Assembly: GCA_964036275.1 (NCBI GenBank)
Contig: OZ038437.1
Coordinates: forward strand, 3,600,501-3,664,500
Length of the DNA: 64,000 bases
Reading direction: 5' to 3'
From: Litoditis marina
Taxonomy: Eukaryota > Nematoda > Chromadorea > Rhabditida > Rhabditidae
The translations under genes and the position numbers were made by a program. The notes beneath the pieces were generated by a model. It did no database searches. It saw only the letters and a program-made list of their open reading frames with translations, and had not been told where the DNA came from. Each line of letters opens with the position of its first letter. Positions within the stretch are counted from its first letter, which is position 1. Shown here piece after piece: positions 45,021 to 58,600 of the stretch.

Positions 45021-48000
45021 TCATAACATTGATAGGACAAAAAATACTGAAAAGTAGATTATAGTATATTTAGCAGATAGTGTACTTGTGTTTGGTTTGG
45101 TTCGCTTATCCGGGCAAATTTCTTCATAGGAGGGACATTTGAGGGTGAAACTGTGGATGCGCTGAAATACGAGGTGAAAAAGGTTATTACTTATGTTTTT
45201 AGTCTTTAGTCTTATCACTTATATTTTGGATAATTGCTGTTTTATTCCTGTGAACAGACATCGGGCTATAATTTTCACTGTAGAGCAAAGCTACGCAAAA
45301 CACACACGTTATTTTATCGATTTATCGATTTCGTTCTACGTCGCTGTTGGTGGATTCACTTCTGCATTAACTTCTGCTGTGTTCAAAATCATACTTCAGA
45401 AAATGATCAACTAAGTACTTTTTGAACGATATCATGGAATAACTCTAAAGTGCACACTGATAAATGTATCGTCATTTGACATTTGACTGATAAACTCTAA
45501 TGGCACGCAAGCCAGAACGCCACACGTGAACGCTCAATTCACTCAGCTTTTGGTTTTGCTCACGTAGTATGCGATCTTTTGTAAAATTATTCGTTTTTCC
45601 AAATACCTTTTAACATAGTTTATGAATATCTGAAATTTTATTACCTTCTTAATTGTAACTGTTTCATCCGCAGGACACTCAACGGCGTCAGAACCCTCGG
45701 CCTTCACTGTGTACGTTTCATCTTCGGTATCGCATTTAGTCTAAAAGTATATTCATCAAATCATTCTCAGACGGTTTTCTGCTACTAGTCAGCAACATTT
45801 GTAGCGGCTTCGGAAAGAAAATGCTATTGACTATACAAAAGTGAGAGAGTATGGAGGTCAAAGAGGTCGCAGACATCTGCGCCTTTTTGACCTGCGCACT
45901 CTCTCGTCGAGGTCACTGCAAAGGAGTTGGCCAATTGACTGGGATTGTCTGAGCAGAGAAACTGCCTCATCGATTTAGTCATTGACTGTTTTTGATGAAA
46001 AAAACTAATACTACTACGACTACACAAAAGTTTTTCATATGTTCTCACAAAAACCAAAGATGTAAGTAATGTGCTCGATTATGTTGTGAAACAACAATGT
46101 AGCGTAAATCAAATTATGAATAGTTTGACTTCATAAACGGTTCGAAAAGCATGTTTCATCATTTCTACTGTTAAGGTTCCATCATTTTTACTAATACTAT
46201 TGTTATTGTCCGTATTATTTATGTTGTTATCATCGTAATACTCATCTTTGAAAATTAAAAAGTGTTTACCTCAAAACAACCGGCTGTCGGATAGTGTGGT
46301 ACAGACGATTCGACGGAAAAACACCGTGACGCTTTTCCGAAACTCTGAAGTGAAGCTTTTTTAATCAGTGGAAATTATACTAGAAGTGAAGTGAATAGTC
46401 ACGTCACTCGATAGAACTGGACACTTTGTAGAATAGTGTTACCAGATCAGATATATAGAAGATACAAACACATGATGCGAAACAAACAACAAAAGTAAAC
46501 AACTAAATAAATAAATCTGCCACCTGGTGTGTTCCCGTTTGTCCGTTGCCTTTGGGATTCAAACAAAGAGACCCCTCGTTTTTTCCTTGTAATGCATCTG
46601 ATGTGACCTGCAAAATAGGTTTTACAGGTAAAAATATCGAGAGCGAACAAATCTTTGCGTGTACTTTGATCTCATGGTGAACAAGGAAGACAATGAGATC
46701 AAAGTACAAACACAGTGATACAAGATCTTCCTATGAGTAGCAAACCGTGTACCTACTAAACGATCTAACTTTCCAACTCATCATTTTTCCACTCAAAATT
46801 CAATTTTATGATCTCAAAACCGCAGTTTTGCCTCATTTCACCCTTTGATAGCCGAGCCTGATCCAACAAGCCACGCCCCCCTTTGTCCCCAGCTAACTAT
46901 CTCAGGCTCTGTCTGAGTTACACCTACCGAGTAATAGGGGCAGAAGTCGCCCAAACCGACGTCGTAGCCCATGTAAGGTCGGCTTTCGAAGTAATGGTAT
47001 TCGGGCTTGTTAGGTCTGAAGTTCGTGAATTGACACATCAGCACCTCTTCATGACTCGAGCTACATCTGAAATTAACAACATTGGAACACGGAAAAATCG
47101 CTCTTTCTCTCTATCTCGATTTTTCTCTCGTTCTCCTGTTCTGTTTCTTCTTTATTTGATTCTTCTTTCTAGTGGTCAGTATTTACATATCTACCTTTGA
47201 ATAAACCATTGCTATGGCTAACTCAGACAATGGCGGGCCGGTGACCGCCTAGTCTGAGTGGTCCGCCCACCGACCGCCCATTGTCGGCCCAGTGTCGGCC
47301 CACCTGGCGGTCAATGGGCCAGCTCATCCATTCCAAGCATGCGAAGCGGTCGACCGCGACGCACCCGAAATTCGAAAATTTTGAAGTTATTTTGTTATTT
47401 TGCAATGTGTTTTCTCCTTTTAATATCATTTATTTATCATTCTATCCTTATTTTTGTTTAGTTTTTGTTTAGATATCGCTGTGTTCTGTTATTTTTGAAG
47501 ATTTATGTTATTTTGGAGGTTTAAACGCCGTTTTTTCGAAAACAGCGAGTTTTACAGGTTTTCTTTATTATATAATGGATCTATATTATTGGTATCTAAA
47601 TATTCCATTGCTCTTCTCGGGTAATAAAGAGGTATGTTGGTGTTGAATGTGGTAAATTTAGTTTTTATAAAAGTAAAAGTTTAAATTTTTCTGATATCTA
47701 TTAGTTCCGAAATGAACGTGGAACTAAAGAGTCAGTCACACTGAAGAATCCATTCATGTGGTTGATTCCTGTTTACAATGTTGATTACTTCTGAAATCTG
47801 CTCATTCCTTTAAATCAGACTGACATCTGCTAAACCCATGGTATTTTATTTATGATTATATCAAACCTTTATATTAGTTTTTGCTACGGAAGACATTTTA
47901 CTAAACTCCTGATGCTGGGAAAGAGCTAGCTTACAGCCAGCTATTTTGTAGGTCATTTCGTCGGCCAAAGTCCGGTAACATTCCTATTCTGTACCGTTTT

Positions 48001-51000
48001 TGCTAGCCTGTGTTCAATGTTCAACAACGAGTAGCGTATTAGTTTGAGTTGTGTGTTCATTGTCTTGAACACCCCGAATTCTTGAAATTTAAAACCGAAT
48101 CCGGTCTCGCTCCGCAAATTTGGAGAAAGAAGACACATATCTGAAACCACGGTGTTGTTACTCGCTAGGTTAAACAGAGGCTAGGAGAAAACTACGAAAA
48201 ATAAACAGGGTACCGAATGTCGACTTTACGAAAAGCTGGCTAGTGCGCTATTGGCTCGGCTGTTACGCTAAGGGTCGGCTCTCTCTGATTGAGCTGTTGA
48301 TTGAACCATTTCGTTCCATACTCACGTCGTAGTTGCCTTCTAAATCCAACCCAAGAGAGATCCCAAACAAACTCATGACATTATTCGTTATTTACCTAAT
48401 TTAAAATGACCCATTTCAGAAAACAACTCGACACTGACGAATAAGGACATGACGGCTCGCGCAACAAACGGATTCGTACTATCTTCTCTACTTTCAATTA
48501 TTCGATGGTCACCAGTACAACCTGTTAGTTAACTAATTTGCATCCGACTGCCTGTTTATTATACTATGTTTTAGGCTGTTTATAAGGCCCCATCTTGCTT
48601 TTCAATTCGAACAATAGTTTCAACTTTCTGGGGCAAACTTATTTTTTAGCCCGTTTATCTAGGTTAACTTGATAAATCATCCTCACCTCCGTGATATAAT
48701 TCATAGGCTGATTCTTTGCTGCTATTCTGGTTCTAAAACGGCAGTTTATTCAAAATTTTCGCCGCTTGTTGTTATATTTCCATTGTTGTTTCAATTTTTG
48801 TTAATTGTCGCCTCAAATGTGATCATTAAATTGATTTATCTCATTATACATAATAAATACAAGCAGGTAATACTACCCCTACAATTATTTTCATCATTTA
48901 TGTACTGCGTAAGCTTTTGGATGTTTTCGGCCCACTGATCGGCCAACGTTCGCTCGGTGACCGCCCAACGTTCGCCTAGTAACCGCCCAGCGTGCGCCTA
49001 GTGTCCCGCTGTCAGGCGGCAACTAGGCGCACGCTGGGCGTTCAGTGGGCGAACGTAGGGCGGTCACCGGCCCTCCATTGTCTTAGTTGTATCAAAAAGG
49101 TGTGACCACGTATCGCATTTTACCAGTTACGATCGCAAAGAAACGGGATCAAACTACAAACACAGCGAGTTCAGACAACAACGTATAGGCTTCAAATGGT
49201 CACCATACAGGGCCAGATACAATTCTTCTCAGAACGATTAGCGTCTATTTTCTGCTGTTAGCAACCTGTGTTAGAGAGCGAGAGAGCATGGGGATCATTA
49301 AGGCCGCAGACTTTTGCCTCTCTATCACCTGGCGGCATAGCGAACCGTCCAACCTCACGAGAAGTTTATATGGGTTTCTCATAAGATATCTCATGAGCTA
49401 CTCGTGAACTCTCTATGTTGCAGCATGGAAATCAATAGAACCCCATGAGAAGCTCGCGGTAATAGCTCATGAGGAATCTCATGAACTTTTGTGAGGATTA
49501 CAAAAGTGAGTTGAACAGTTGAGCGTGAAATCACGTGAAACGTCGGATAAAACATAAAAACTCACACTTTATGTTGAAATTTGTTACAAAATGGGAACGG
49601 GTCTTCCTCATGGGTATCCATCCATTCGTAACAGCTGTTTTTGGCGAAGTCGCAGCCCTTTCCCTTGCCCCATTCCATTGGTTCAGCCATGCTGAAGCAG
49701 TTATTCAAATAACAACTACGAACTACATTATGATCAAACAGAGAGATCAATTTAATTTTATACTTACAAACTACATTAAATCATACTCTCGATCAGAAAA
49801 ATGTGGAAAAAACAACTTGATAAGTATGAATAACGCGCATATATAACTTCTGTTCTTGTCATTTCACGTTTTGTTCAACGTGTTACGTTAAGAACAATTC
49901 CAAAACTCTATTGGAATACATCGCATGTTAAAAGATCAAATTACAAACTACGTCGAAAAATCAACCTACAATCTAAACCTGATAACTCTATGTCGAAGAC
50001 GTGTTGGAAACACGTGAATAACTAGGAACAAACGCAGAGATCAAACTGAACGTGAGTTCAAACTGTTATATTATCGACCATAAGTGGACGCACGTGTCAC
50101 GTGTCACGTGAACGAGATGTCCGAAACTCACTCGTAGTTGACCTTGTACCATCCACTGTCCTCAAAAACCGCCAGAGTGATACGCGACATGCCCATGGGT
50201 CGGCTCGTGGTTCCGGTCATCACATCAGTCTGGAACGGAAAATGTATATCTCATATTGATTTTTGTTCCTCAATTATGATAAAACAGTCATTCATTCTAC
50301 ACTAAATGTGTTTAAAATTCGTTTTTTTAGTACCCCTCTGTATTTCGCGTCTAACTTGCAGATAATGTTGTGATTTTTTGCTTAAATTTTTCTACCAGTT
50401 AGAATTAAATGCTAATGTACTTTGCAGCAAGACAGAAAAACACCAATGGAAACGTATATAGTTGTCGTCCACCGGAAAGGAAGGAGGGTACTGTACATCT
50501 CACTTTCCGCTGTGTACGCACACATGTCTTCGATTCCAAAGTATCCCAGTTGTGTGCTCTAATAGCGCAGTGGTTAGCGCCATGATACGAAATTTTTGCT
50601 CGCAGGTTCGATCCCCGCCAGAAACAGACATTTATAAATTTTACACTCACTATATTTCATGATGATTTTTGTTCCTTCATCACCATCAAATGGTGGTTCA
50701 TTCTACACTAAATGTAAAACGAAACAATCGAAGACTAACTTTTCGCTAGATCGACTTATTAGAGCTCGTTTTCCGCAGAAGCAAGCAACAGGGACTAGAC
50801 TGTCTCTCTAGTTTGAGGTCATTTCTTTTGGTCTGAGTTTGTAGCTCGTGCGTGTATCAAGTTCAAACTACAAATAACCTCAAATACTCTAGTCTCGAGA
50901 TGCTTGAATATTGTTCCGGCAGCACCCTGATTTTCCAGTTCAGCTCCTGAAACGAGAACTAGCGAGTTGATTTTAGAAGAATAGTCGGCGGCATTCAAGA

Positions 51001-54000
51001 AGATCCCGGTATTTCTATGTCAACCTGTGACTCCTCAAACATACGCTATTTCTCTGCTCTTACATCCCGCCGGGATGTAAGAAAAGAGAAATAGTGAGGC
51101 AGAGCGAGAGACGCAGAATGGGCCTATGGTGCCGTGATCTACTAGCATACGTACTTGGAAATGGCTTTTCAAATTACAGAGAATCGAACAAAGGCATCCA
51201 ACAATCGATTTCGACGTTTTGTGTATTTGTGGAGGAATTACCCACCTTCCAAATCGGAACAGTCAAAATGATCCCGCGCCTCTCGAACCACCGCTGGGGT
51301 TGTCAACATCCAAACAGTATGGGGCTGGAACATGGTATAGTTCGTTTCAACCATCGATAGCAGCCAGTTACAGTATATTTTAGTGGGCGGAGTCAATTGT
51401 GTTGGAAAGTTTCCAACAGCGACGAGCCTAATCAAAATTGTGCACCAGCGAGGTATTGAACTGAGCTGGGATAGGTGGTGCGGCGCCCACAAGCAGCCGG
51501 CCATCTGAACATGTTGGCCCAAACTAAAAACAGTGATATCCAACCATCTTTTCTGGCCGTTTTTCAATGCTTATGTTATCACACAAAAAGTGGTTTAAAT
51601 TACTCCCCGATCATGTGGGAATCTTTTGAAAACAAAAAAGTTGCAAAAATCCTAAAATAACCAGTTTCGCCTGCAATGTAGGGCGCGCTCGGCCAGCATG
51701 GCTGACTGCTATCGATGGGTGAAACGAACTATAATGGAGTAGTATATAATTATTCATAATTATAAGTTCATAATTATGTATGTATACTTTTTTATATTCA
51801 TAAGGCTGAAACATATGATTTCCGAGTATGGTTTTCTTCACTACAAAAGAGTACAGTAGACTACAGAACGTTCTTTCCGTTTACTTAACCTCACAGAATG
51901 TAAAATGCAAAGTTTAGAGATCGGACATATCTCGCTACTAAAAATTAGACTTGTACTTTGAAATTGAAACGTTTCAGCAAAATCATACGGATTACGGAAA
52001 TTTGTATTCAGGTGGCGTAGCGATTTGTTCAACCTCATGCTAACTTCACACAAACTTACTCATGAGAACTTCATCAACATAGCATTAACCACAGAACACC
52101 TCATGAGATTCTGATGAATTTGGCTCATGAGGTAGTTAAATAAAGCACCCACCCTAGTTCCAGATGGCAGTTTCCACTGCCTCGTGACCTTTTTAAGCAC
52201 GTTGGTGAGTTGGCCGTCTGTTTCCGGGTTATACCAGGGCCCAGATTTGGGCTCCCTGAAAAGTATCATAGAATAGAATAAAACAGTTCATTCACGACTG
52301 AACACGTGATTGCCACACCGGGTGGTTAGATTGGCAACTGATAGAAAAGGGCATTGTTTAGTGTTACCCGCACTTATTATCAAGTTCACTTCAATAGTGT
52401 CCAACACCGTTGATTGTACCAAGTGGTTTGTAGGACAGTGGTTAGATTGAGAGTTGGGAAAAACACAAAAATGAGGGACGTACAAGCTCCATGTTGTCAT
52501 GTGAGTAAAAAAATCTAGGACAACTTTTACCAGATAAAACATTCAATTCATTCTTAGGGGAGATTATTTTCTGTTGTAGTAGAAATGAAAAACAGCTTTG
52601 ACCTGATTATTCTAACCGTTACTCTGGTTAGAAAAAGCTTTTTCAAGATTTAAAGTTGGTTTCTAGTGTCATTTCACTGGTCGAAGGAAAATTCTCCTGT
52701 GTGAGACTGATTATTGATATGGCGGTAAGGCTCAAAAATGAATCGGTTAGAAATGCGTATACTTCAGGAGACGTAGTTTTGAATTCGACAGTCAGGATAG
52801 TCATACAACGTAATCAACTCACTTTCCCGTGTGATACTCATTGTCGCTGTTGCGGAAATACTCAAACAGTTCATTCGTGAAGCCGAGGGCGTGCGCCGCT
52901 TCGTGTCGAATCACATTGTACCAGACTCCAGCGTGATCGAACCTCGACTTCTTGAACTCATTGCCACAAATCAGAATGCTCCCGGCATACAACCGCTGTC
53001 TTTTTTGTTGTCGGTCGAAGTTGCAACCGGCGCCGAACGCCTGCTGACCACCACCACACTTCGACTGAAAGTAGAAGTTTTATTTGAAAATATATTAAAC
53101 TAGAAGTGAATTGAATAGTCACGTGAGGTTAGCATTCTAATGAGAAATCGTGCACTTTGTTAATGCACGTTTCTAAGTTCTGCTGTGTTAAACATATTTC
53201 ACGTGACTGTGCAATTAACTGGCAGTATACAAATAGTATCCCAGCATACATAGACATGATAAACTAGCTCAAAAATCATTATAGGAAGTCACTATCTTAC
53301 TATCTCTTATATGTTGTTTCATGTCGATAAGCGTCAAATTTTACGAATTTCTTCCGAAAAAGAACGAGATCAAAGTAAAAACAGAGCCAGTTAAGGCAGC
53401 TCATTGTATCCTTTACGCTGTTCAACAGAGAAAATCTTAAAAAATGTAATGTATTTTTATTCCGACTCCTACAGTGGTATATCAAACTTACAGTACGTTT
53501 AGCTTCAAAAAGGTTATCAATGTTCGAATCAATCAATATTACAAAGGTCTGTCAGAACTCCCCACGTCAAAGTTAAGGTTCACTTTGGAAAAACAGTGAT
53601 AAAAACTTTGAATTTGTATAATGTGATAATATCACTCATAGTTGCTAATGCGAACAATTCTCGAATTATCAAACCTTTTCTTGCAATTTGACGACAAGCA
53701 CAAAATCTTTCTCAGTCTGAGTAGTTGGGACTTCACAAGGTTTTTCACTGAAAAATTCATCAAACTACGGTAATATTGATAATAAACAATACTAATGAAC
53801 AACAACAATAATCATAATAATCATAACAAGATTTTTAAGTCTCCAACATATTCGATAAGCTGAAATATCGAAGCTTCAAAATCCTACATTTAAAAATTAC
53901 AAATGTGATTATAAATGAGGTAACAATTAGTAAAAAGTGGGGGACCAGGAAGTGTGTGAGTTCTGTTCGGTTTCACCGTTTTCAGCAAAAAGTGAACAAT

Positions 54001-55279
54001 ACGGGGTTGGGATTGTGCAACAAAAATAGAACAATACATAGGTTTGCACAACATTTTTTCTAGTTATGTTAGTGTTACCCCCACACACAAAACGGCCGAA
54101 TCGATTTGGAAGGGATGGGGTTTGGCGAGCGGTCAGCCAGTCTTTAGGTATCAATTCAGAATCTCAAAAACTGTGCCCAATTTCTGCGATTGGCCAGCTA
54201 CAAGACCGAGGAAGCATGGTGTTAAATTAGGCCGAAGACCGGCTAGTACCGTCTGCGTCTCTCTGACCTGCACACTCTCTCATCGAGGCCGCTACGAAAG
54301 CCGTTGGCCAATTGGTTGTGAACTGCCTTGGTTATTTGGCCAAATTCACGGAAATGTGTGGAACTTACACGGTAATATGAGATGTTTCCTTCACTGACAG
54401 TGCTTTATTGTAATAGCTGACCACTTTGTCCACAATCTTCTTCAGCTCTTTATGCTCATTGTCGGGCAGGCTGAAACAAAAAAGTAGTATAAATACAAAA
54501 CTTATCAAAATCACATAGAAGATACTGGTGACTCAAAGTAGGCTAAATTAGTCAGCTGTCTCCGGAGAATACGACGTATCTTGCCTAATAAACGTTAGTT
54601 TGTAGTTTGATCCTGTTCTTTTTTCATCCGAATTTCATTGCATCTATCGCGATAAAACTTTAACGAAGTCTAAATCAAACTACAACGAATATTTGTTCAC
54701 TCGCTATGATTAAAATCTCACCTTTCGACAGAATTGTCGTAGATAACTTCAAAGGTCATGGGTCTCCAATCCGCTGAGCGAGCGGCTCGCAAAATGGTGG
54801 GGCTGGCAGTCAGGTTGGCTGGCGGGAAGCCAGTTGGCAGCGGATCAATCTTTGGCTGGTGACCGTCCTGAAATGAGAAGATAAACGTGGTTACTGAGGT
54901 GAGAAAGTTGTATCTGATCTTAGTTGTAGATTGTAGCACAGAAGAGAAGTTATCAAACTCGGTGCTTTAGTAAAAATCTACAAAATCTCAGTATACTGTC
55001 CAAAAGCTATATGAATGTTTCCCACAAACAGGTACAGACAGAAAACAAAAAAATTTAAGTGAAAGAAGATTGCTGACTATATATCCACACACCCACATCC
55101 TGAGAAGGATGATGAAATGCAACGACGATATCTGATATATCGATAGAAATAATAAGAAAAAGAATATTATAATAATAAAAATAGATAGAATGAGGTCTGT
55201 AAAGTAGTTACAGCAAACTAACCATAGTTGCAACGACAGATGCTGTGATGAAGGACCAAAGTCCATGTAGGAGTATCAT
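45021..55279 (-). CDS. Leishmanolysin-type (M8) zinc metallopeptidase, 15 exons, 542 residues
   Basis: Exons: 55279-55223, 54867-54722, 54470-54369, 53747-53675, 53064-52823, 52255-52153, 51324-51246, 50946-50879, 50229-50132, 49691-49566, 47066-46928, 46607-46524, 46344-46270, 45740-45645 and 45161-45021. All phases close. Exon 1 is a signal peptide (MILLHGLWSFITASVVATM). Zinc site HEAAHALGF (His180, Glu181, His184), third ligand His283 in GTIFKHLETR, and Met-turn Met294 in DVMTG. Other M8 hallmarks: AGCNFD, VVREARDHFDC, GAELENQGAAGT, ITLAVFEDSGWYKVNYE, MEWGKGKGCDF, LGDFCPYYS, and Cys-rich repeats towards the end. The last 15 residues are hydrophobic, as in GPI-anchored family members. It is predicted to be a secreted or surface-bound endopeptidase. 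It lies 377 bp after gene B on the same strand, and repeats fill the introns. Family assignment is firm; the anchor is inferred. Confidence 0.93.
47226..49082. mobile_element. 1.86-kb TIR element in an M8 gene intron
   Basis: Left end gacaatggcgggccggtgac and its near-complement at 49060-49082. Subterminal zones (47250-47330; 48930-49060) are packed with accgccca/ggcggt words in both orientations. No transposase frame is seen. It makes up most of the intron between exons 10 and 11. Confidence 0.85.
50458..50655 (+). repeat. tRNA-derived SINE, copy 3
   Basis: Head tatagttgtcgtccacc, gtactgtacatctcac, A box tagcgcagtggttagcgcc, B box ggttcgatccc, and tail ttataaattttacactcact. Lies in the M8 gene. 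Confidence 0.9.
50990..51155. mobile_element. MITE with GAGTACGTATGC ends, copy 2
   Basis: Right end ctagcatacgtact intact; the left end keeps only agaagatcccggt. The body (aacatacgctatttctctgc) matches copy 3. Confidence 0.8.
51336..51734. mobile_element. MITE with TATAGTTCGTTTC ends (399 bp)
   Basis: Inverted ends tatagttcgtttcaaccatcg / cgatgggtgaaacgaactata, flanked by possible 4-bp duplications (atgg). Its end lies 12 bp from the splice acceptor of M8 exon 7 (51324). A related end is near 17941. Confidence 0.82.
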
Positions 55280-55656
55280 GGTGAGGAGAGTAGAACCTGC
55301 CGGGAGGGCTGATGTCTTCGAAATGATTTCGAAATGGTATTCATCCCGGTAAACGAAAACGTTAGGTACACGTATACACGTGCGGCGAACAGGAAATTTT
55401 TCCAGAGAACGAACAGTGCAGAAATCGGAAGAGTATTATCGGGAAAATTTTACAATGAAGCCCAAATTTCGTTGACCGGGGAGCCATTTTTCTACTAACC
55501 AAAAAACAGAGCACATGTGGAGTTCACTCACAATTGTAACCAAACAGAACCCAAGTCACAGAAAAATTCATTGACAAACGCAAATACAGACAGAAACACA
55601 CTAATTAAAACGTAAAAATACAGCAAATTCACCAAGAAATTCCCCAAGAAAAGAGA

Positions 55657-58600
55657 CTAGTTTCCTTGGAAAATCACAGAACGTTCGGGAAGCTCGATCT
55701 GGTCTCCAGAACAGCTATTGAGAATCTTCTGACGGCAAGTATCGAATAGGGAGCTGGGCGAGTACTTTGGAAGGTGGAGGGTGCGGGTGCGGAGGGGTTC
55801 TTCTCTGTGAGGGAACCAGACCGAGAGGGTACCAAAACGGTCCATAGCCACGAAATCGTGCCTAAAAATGAGATAACCGTTATGCTTTAACTCGTACACG
55901 TGGCTCACATTTCTGAAACTTTCTACCATCGTAGTATTCTACATTTGCAAAACTTGATCGCCGAAAATTCTGAGTAATGACGTGTATATGGGCAGCAAAC
56001 TACAACGAGAAACTACCCATGAAGAGAAGCTCTCACAAATTATCACGCTGACATCAAAGGTATAATCTGAAGAATTCGTAATTGATTAAGCCTTGTAGAG
56101 TTGTGCCAAAACTGTGCACACACGTGTAACCGTGTACGTGAAAAGTGCAAAGACCTTTTGATACTTACTCAGCGAGGACTACCGTAGTTTCTGATGTGGT
56201 TCCAGCCTCCAAATCAACCACATACACAGGGTAACTCCTCGTGGGCGGGTCCGCTTCCTGACGGATTGTATTTTCCTGTGAAAACCGGGCAGTTTTTTCG
56301 ACTCCATTTCCTCAGAAAAAGTGAAAAGAATTCTAGCCGGTGCTTCTGAGAAAACTGTATATTCGCTAGCACTTCTAATCAACCATCTGGGCAGTGTGGT
56401 CAAGTGGTTAGTGTTCTCCTACCGTTACACAGACCTGGGTTCGATCCCCGTTCGCGACGATATCTATCTTGCATAAGCTGACAACAAAGCTCATTCATGC
56501 CTATTTCCACCCCTTCTACGGACATATAAAAGTGTTGTGGATGTTATGTAATTGTAGAAACAGATAAAATAGGTGATACAAATTAGTTTTGATATCCATA
56601 TTCGTCCAATTGTGGGTGTTCTTAAAAAAGGACGATTATGTGGTCCAATCGCAACACTTCAGTCCTTCAAATTGCAATACATTTTTCAATTGCAGTTTAA
56701 AGGACCGAACGGAATTGGTCCACAAAATCGTTCTACTTTAACTTATTTTTTTTCCGAAACTAGTGTGAATTTTCGAATTGAAACGTTTGAAAATACACTC
56801 GTTTACCTTGGGCACGAGAACGACGTTTGAGCCGCACTGCAACATATGTGGAGACCATCTGGACATGGGTTGATAGTGTGGCGCAGATGGTACAGGGAAA
56901 TTGACCAGTGTCACACCCGGGCTTTCTGAAACATATAAATGACCTATCTGAAACATATAGGTGACTTATTGGAAGCCTTTTCCATCTCACAGATGAAACA
57001 TATGATATACAGTACTCAGATGCATCCTGGTACTGTTTGAAAATGCTAAACTCAACTTTGCTCATACGTTTGCAAATACTTTTTAATTAAATTCCGGCGG
57101 GACTGTATCGAATTTGTGGTAATTTGTTTACTGATGGTTTTCTAGGCTCAGAAGACGGCTAACCCGCCGAAACGTCGCCACCCGAAATAAAAGATAATTA
57201 CAACCTTGTGTTCGGTTCAGACCAACAAAATTAATTTGCGTTGAAAATGTGTGGCCATACTGTAGGAGTGTCAGCAGGACTGAAGAAGGCTATACCCACC
57301 AGGGGAAATGACCTCTCTTCCTTCGTTGACAACGGACTGCATGTCTATACAGAGATATTGGGAGACATGGAATTGACTTCTGACATTTCTCGATTGGATA
57401 GAGGTCGACATGTAGTACTTGGAGCCGAACACGGTCGGAAATCCGCTCACGTGGTAATCTGAAAACACGTTGAAGAGTTTTAGCCAATATTCCTCAAACT
57501 CTCCTCTAGAAGTCAATATTCATGGTTAAAGTATCATCACTTTCTTTGGTGTTTTTACAGCATGGCAATCAACAAATCTCAATAGAAGCTCGTATTAATA
57601 GCTCATGATATTTGTGACATAGCAATCATATAGAATCTCATGAGAAGCTCATGCGAGTAGCTCATGAGGTAACTCATGAGATATTTGAGGGATTGCTATA
57701 GTTCACACCATTCCTACTGAGACTCCTACAGTAACCTTACAAACTTTCCGAAGGCTGTTGTGAAGCTGAAAATGAAGTTCATGGAAAATTCTCTCGTATA
57801 TTCACTCTACCTGAGAAGGAGAATGAGGTGCGGAAATCCTCAACTTCTCCGATCAAAAGTAAGTGAGCAAAACGGCTTGGAAGTTTCGAAATCCTACTGT
57901 AGGAGTCTCAGTAGGAATGAACAAGACTATAAATGCTCCGGGTTTTGCACGTAACTTGGGAGTTATAATTGGTGAAAAACTCTCATTCGAATCGCACATT
58001 AATCAAAAAGTAGCGTTAGCTAATAGTAAAAGTAGACGGATTTTGAAAACGTTCACAACTCGCGATCCATTACTGCTATTCAGACTCTTCCGAACCTATA
58101 TAGTTCCCATTCTTGATTATTGCTCCGAAATAACTTCTCCGAAGCCAAACTCGAAACTTTGTCACACTTTCGAATCACCTCTGCGCAATTTCACTCGAGA
58201 AATATTCCAAAGATGTAATTCACCGTTTGAGTCATACACTGAGGGATTGCTACACCGCCAGCTTGAGCTCACCACCTGCATAACTTCATTTCGGTGCCAG
58301 GTGTCTTTGCTGGAAAAATGAACACTATATAAGAGGCGTCCATTTAAATAGTTTTTCAAAATTCAAATATTATGCAAATCTCGTCATTTTTTCTTGGAGC
58401 ATGTTTCGATTAAATTTTGCACAATTCTGACCAGATCTTCGGTTTCTAGTCAGAAAATTTACTGACAACTGTCAGAAGTGAAAACGGGGTTTTTGACGCC
58501 GGTCAATTAATATTCTTGCTTTTTGGCATTCGTCAACGAATTACCTCCTTCATTCTGTGTAATTCTGACCACTGTCAGAATGTTCGCGGGATCGAACCTG

